Shown: positions 60,982 through 64,000 of the stretch, piece by piece
Numbering within the stretch: the first letter of the stretch is position 1
Layout of the letters: every line of letters starts with the position of its first letter
From: Litoreibacter roseus
GTDB lineage: Bacteria > Pseudomonadota > Alphaproteobacteria > Rhodobacterales > Rhodobacteraceae
NCBI RefSeq assembly: GCF_009811795.1
Contig: NZ_BLJE01000002.1
Span: 682,001 to 746,000 of the forward strand
Direction: 5' to 3'
Length of the DNA: 64,000 bases
The notes under the pieces: model-generated
Database searches by the model: none
Seen by the model: the letters and a program-made list of their open reading frames with translations, nothing else
What the model was told of the DNA's origin: nothing
Position numbers and translations under genes: made by a program

Positions 60982-61513
60982 CCCGATCACGATCCGCCGC
61001 GCCGGATTTCGAGCGGTCTTCGTCTTCGCCTGCTTTGTGGTGACGTTCTTCAAGCTCCTGCCTCTTGGAACTGAGCCGACGCGCATCCCTGCACCGGATT
61101 TGCTTTATGTCGTAACGGCCGCCGTTGTTCTGCGCCGGCCGGCTTATGCGCCGGCGCCCTTGATCGTTCTCGTTCTGCTGATCACGGACATCATGTTTCT
61201 CCGACCTATCGGACTTTGGCCTGCAATCGCGCTGGTGGGGTTCGAGTTCATCCGGCGCAAAGCCTACGGGCAGACCGAATTGCAATTGCCGTTTGAACTG
61301 ACGCTCGTGCCCGTGGTCTTCGGCGTAATGATCTTGGCCAATGCGCTGGTCTATGCGATTTTGGGCATACCGCATCCATCCGCTGCGACAACATTTCTGC
61401 ATGTTGTCTTTACCGCGATGGTTTATCCCTTCGCCATCCTGCTGGTGGAATACGTTTTGCGCATACGACGACCGCGACCGGGTGATTTGGAAGCAGAGGG
61501 TGACACCCTATGA
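60974..61513 (+). CDS. mreD: Rod shape-determining membrane protein MreD
   Basis: 179 residues, five to six hydrophobic helices, and the MreD-typical PTRIPAPDLLYVVTAAVVLR and LITDIMFLRPIGLWP. The ATG at 60974 lies inside the mreC end and gives a standard length. Overlaps mrdA by 4 bp. Confidence 0.93.
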   Translation: MVDPITIRRAGFRAVFVFACFVVTFFKLLPLGTEPTRIPAPDLLYVVTAAVVLRRPAYAPAPLIVLVLLITDIMFLRPIGLWPAIALVGFEFIRRKAYGQTELQLPFELTLVPVVFGVMILANALVYAILGIPHPSAATTFLHVVFTAMVYPFAILLVEYVLRIRRPRPGDLEAEGDTL

Positions 61514-63453
61514 GACGGCCACCGAAAGACACCGAAGAAAGCGTAAAGCTGATCACCCGGCGCAGCCTTGTGCTGGGCACCGGCATGACCGCGTTCGCTG
61601 GGGTTTTGGGCCTGCGGATGCGTCACCTTCAAGTGGATCAGGCAGATCAGTTCCGGCTTTTGGCCGAAGAAAACCGGATCAATATCAGGCTTCTGCCCCC
61701 CGCACGCGGTGAGATTTTCGACCGCAATGGCTTGCTGATCGCGGGCAACGAGCAGAACTACCGCGTCGTTATGGTCCGCGATGAGGTGGATGATCCTGAC
61801 AAGGTTCTGGAAGATCTGAGCAACCTGATACCGCTGTCCCCCGATGATATCGCGCGGGTGAAGCAAGAGCTTGCAAAGCGGTCCCGGCTTGTGCCCGTGA
61901 CGATTGCGGATCGCCTCACTTGGGAAGATTTGAGCCAAGTTGCCGTGAATGCCCCTGCGCTGCCCGGGATCACGCCGGAGTTCGGCCTGAGCCGCGCGTA
62001 TCCACGGCTTGACGATTATGCCCATGTGATCGGCTATGTCGGGCCGGTCAGTGACTACGACCTCAGCAAGATCGACGATAAAGATCCGTTGCTGCAAATT
62101 CCGAAGTTCCAGATCGGTAAGACCGGTGCCGAGGCCAAGCTGGAACGCGATCTGCGCGGTAAGGCAGGCACGAAGCGGGTTGAAGTGAACGCCTATGGCC
62201 GCGTGATGCGGGAACTGGGCCGCGACGAAAGCACCAAAGGCTCTGACGTTCAACTGACCGTCGATACGCGATTGCAGAATTTCGTTCAGGCGCGCTTGGC
62301 TGGTGAAAGTGCCGCTGTTGTCGTGATCGACGTCAACAACGGGGATTTGCTCTCGATCGGATCGGCGCCTGCCTTTGATCCAAACCTCTTCGTGCGCGGC
62401 ATCTCGGTCGCAGACTACAACGGCCTGACCCAGAACAAATACCGCCCTCTGGCCAACAAAGCCGTGCAAGGGGCCTATCCACCGGGATCGACTTACAAGA
62501 TGGTCACGGCCCTCGCGGCTCTGGAAATGGGTGTCGTCGGTCCGGAAGAGACCGTGTGGTGCGGCGGTCATACGGAGGTCGCGGGGCGGCGGTTCCACTG
62601 CTGGAAACGCGGCGGGCACGGTCACATGAACCTCCGGGAATCGATCAAGTACTCCTGCGACCTCTACTATTACGAGTTGGCGCAGCGTGTTGGTGTCGAG
62701 AAGATGAGCGAAATGGCCCGAAAGCTCGGGCTGGGCGAACGCCATGACATACCCATGTCAGCCGTCTCGAAGGGACTGATCCCGACGAAGGCATGGAAGC
62801 GCGCCAACCGGGGGGAAGATTGGGTTATTGGTGACAGCCTGAACGCCGCCATCGGCCAAGGCTTTGTTTTGGCGACCCCACTGCAACTGGCCGTCATGAC
62901 CGCCCGCATCGCAACCGGCAGATCCGTCAAACCGCGTCTTATCAATGCAATCGCCGGGGAAGAATTTCCGTCAAGCGCGGGCGAACCCTTGGGCATCTCG
63001 ACCAGCGCGCTCAATCAGGCACGGGGCGGAATGATCGCCGTCAGCAACGAACGCCGTGGTACGGCCTACAGCACCCGGATTGCAGAAGACGCGTTCCGCA
63101 TGGCAGGCAAGACCGGAACCTCGCAGGTGCGCAACATCACCAAGGCCGAACGGGCGCGCGGCGTCTTCCGGAATGCCGATTTGCCGTGGGAGCGGCGGGA
63201 CCATGCGCTCTTTGTGGGCTACGCGCCCTTCGATAAGCCGAAATACGCGGTGTCGGTCGTGGTGGAGCATGGCGGTGGCGGTTCGACGGCAGCGGCGCCG
63301 ATCGCACGAGATGTCATTCTGGCAGCGCAATATGGTGGAGTTCCTCCGCTGGCAGCTTATCCGGAATCGCAACATGGTCGGATCAGCACAGCACTTGAGG
63401 AACTCAACCTGCGTGATCCCGCGGATACTCCACCCAAAGGAACCCGCGCGTGA
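61510..63453 (+). CDS. mrdA: Penicillin-binding protein 2 (peptidoglycan transpeptidase)
   Basis: 647 residues. N-terminal membrane anchor (RRSLVLGTGMTAFAGVLGL), a dimerisation domain, then the transpeptidase with the active serine in PPGSTYKMVTALAALE (Ser327), the SxN-type motif KYSCDLYY, and the KTG motif GKTGTSQVRN. Crosslinks lateral wall peptidoglycan with RodA. It overlaps both mreD and mrdB, showing a single operon. Confidence 0.97.
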   Translation: MRRPPKDTEESVKLITRRSLVLGTGMTAFAGVLGLRMRHLQVDQADQFRLLAEENRINIRLLPPARGEIFDRNGLLIAGNEQNYRVVMVRDEVDDPDKVLEDLSNLIPLSPDDIARVKQELAKRSRLVPVTIADRLTWEDLSQVAVNAPALPGITPEFGLSRAYPRLDDYAHVIGYVGPVSDYDLSKIDDKDPLLQIPKFQIGKTGAEAKLERDLRGKAGTKRVEVNAYGRVMRELGRDESTKGSDVQLTVDTRLQNFVQARLAGESAAVVVIDVNNGDLLSIGSAPAFDPNLFVRGISVADYNGLTQNKYRPLANKAVQGAYPPGSTYKMVTALAALEMGVVGPEETVWCGGHTEVAGRRFHCWKRGGHGHMNLRESIKYSCDLYYYELAQRVGVEKMSEMARKLGLGERHDIPMSAVSKGLIPTKAWKRANRGEDWVIGDSLNAAIGQGFVLATPLQLAVMTARIATGRSVKPRLINAIAGEEFPSSAGEPLGISTSALNQARGGMIAVSNERRGTAYSTRIAEDAFRMAGKTGTSQVRNITKAERARGVFRNADLPWERRDHALFVGYAPFDKPKYAVSVVVEHGGGGSTAAAPIARDVILAAQYGGVPPLAAYPESQHGRISTALEELNLRDPADTPPKGTRA

Positions 63454-64000
63454 GCTATCTCGCCCATTCGGTCAAATCGGTGCCGACCGGGTTTTCTCGG
63501 GTGCTGCACCTGAACTGGCCGATCATTCTGCTGCTCAGCGCAATCGCCAGCGTTGGCTTTTTGATGCTCTACTCCGTCGCGGGTGGGTCCATGACACCTT
63601 GGGCGGAGCCGCAGATGAAGCGGTTTGCCCTAGGCCTTTTCGTGATGTTCTCGGTGGCGATGATCCCGGTCTGGTTCCTGCGCAATATCGCGGGTCTGGC
63701 CTATTTGATCAGCGTCGGGTTATTGGTCGCGGTCGAGTTTGTCGGTGCAACAGGTATGGGCGCCCAACGCTGGATCGATCTGGGCTTCATGCGACTTCAG
63801 CCGTCCGAGTTGATGAAAATCACGCTCATCATGTTTTTGGCTGCCTACTACGATTGGTTGCCTGTCAAAAAGGTATCGCATCCTTTCTGGGTCATCCTGC
63901 CCCTCATCCTCATCGTGATTCCGGTCTATCTGGTGTTGCGACAGCCTGATCTGGGGACTGCCTTACTACTTGTGTTCGGTGGCGGTGGTCTCATGTTCAT
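63450..64000 (+). CDS. mrdB: RodA/MrdB, SEDS glycosyltransferase (truncated by window end)
   Basis: Starts at GTG 63450 inside the mrdA stop (GTGA) and stays open to the window edge, about 183 residues. Hydrophobic helices and the SEDS motifs AVEFVGATGMGAQRWIDLG and LQPSELMKITLIMFLAAYY, plus VLRQPDLGTALLLV, identify RodA. Polymerises glycan strands with PBP2. The rest lies beyond the window. Confidence 0.95.
   Translation, partial: MSYLAHSVKSVPTGFSRVLHLNWPIILLLSAIASVGFLMLYSVAGGSMTPWAEPQMKRFALGLFVMFSVAMIPVWFLRNIAGLAYLISVGLLVAVEFVGATGMGAQRWIDLGFMRLQPSELMKITLIMFLAAYYDWLPVKKVSHPFWVILPLILIVIPVYLVLRQPDLGTALLLVFGGGGLMF

Overview
The window is high-GC, densely packed bacterial chromosome. It most resembles a marine alphaproteobacterium of the Rhodobacteraceae (Roseobacter group). 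The basis is the family-level look of the proteins: an aerobic-type cobalamin cluster with CobN/CobW/CbtAB, a DUF1636 protein, a fused CbiG-CobJ, an iron-sulfur photolyase, and an argH-small lipoprotein arrangement. This assignment is inferred from gene content; no 16S gene or other marker search was possible. I found no tRNA, rRNA, CRISPR array, insertion sequence or prophage.

Region 1 (1-23.0 kb) is dominated by cobalt uptake and vitamin B12 synthesis. A minus-strand unit, cbtB-cbtA-cobW-GNAT-cobN-lrgA-lrgB, is preceded by a clear cobalamin riboswitch. Then come smc (plus), a frameshifted GntP-type permease (minus) and a second minus-strand B12 unit, DUF1636-cobC-cobD. A degenerate receiver protein and a glutathionyl-hydroquinone reductase follow, converging on a perfect palindrome that carries both stop codons. 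A plus-strand unit completes the set: a small membrane protein, cbiX, cobH, cobL, cobI, cbiG-cobJ and cobM, mostly with ATGA-type overlaps. The set mixes late-insertion (CobN) and early-insertion (CbiX, CbiG) parts.

Region 2 (23.1-30.7 kb) holds a conserved hypothetical gene and then a probable D-glutamate route: dgcN, dgcA and a D-amino acid aminotransferase. Two tandem secreted paralogs of unknown role, a DUF1244 protein, an N-formylglutamate amidohydrolase, pyruvate kinase, a small membrane protein and rpmI-rplT (with a terminator) follow.

Region 3 (30.8-42.4 kb) has a membrane protein, pheS, pheT, a YtoQ protein, a GST, mscL, azlCD and a molybdenum-cofactor operon: fdhD, mobA, mobB and an unusual two-domain MoeA fusion.

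Region 4 (42.4-56.7 kb) contains acetyltransferase, greA, argH plus a tiny lipoprotein, a TlpA-like thioredoxin, gltX, a Tat-exported metallo-hydrolase, a histidine-kinase-like protein without the phospho-acceptor histidine, an esterase, nadE, a secreted 19-repeat MORN protein, and an iron-sulfur photolyase coupled to a short-chain dehydrogenase.

Region 5 (56.7-64 kb) starts with a leucine-rich leader peptide and attenuator-like hairpins ahead of a cupin gene and leuA. It ends with the rod-shape operon mreB-mreC-mreD-mrdA-mrdB, the last cut off by the window edge.
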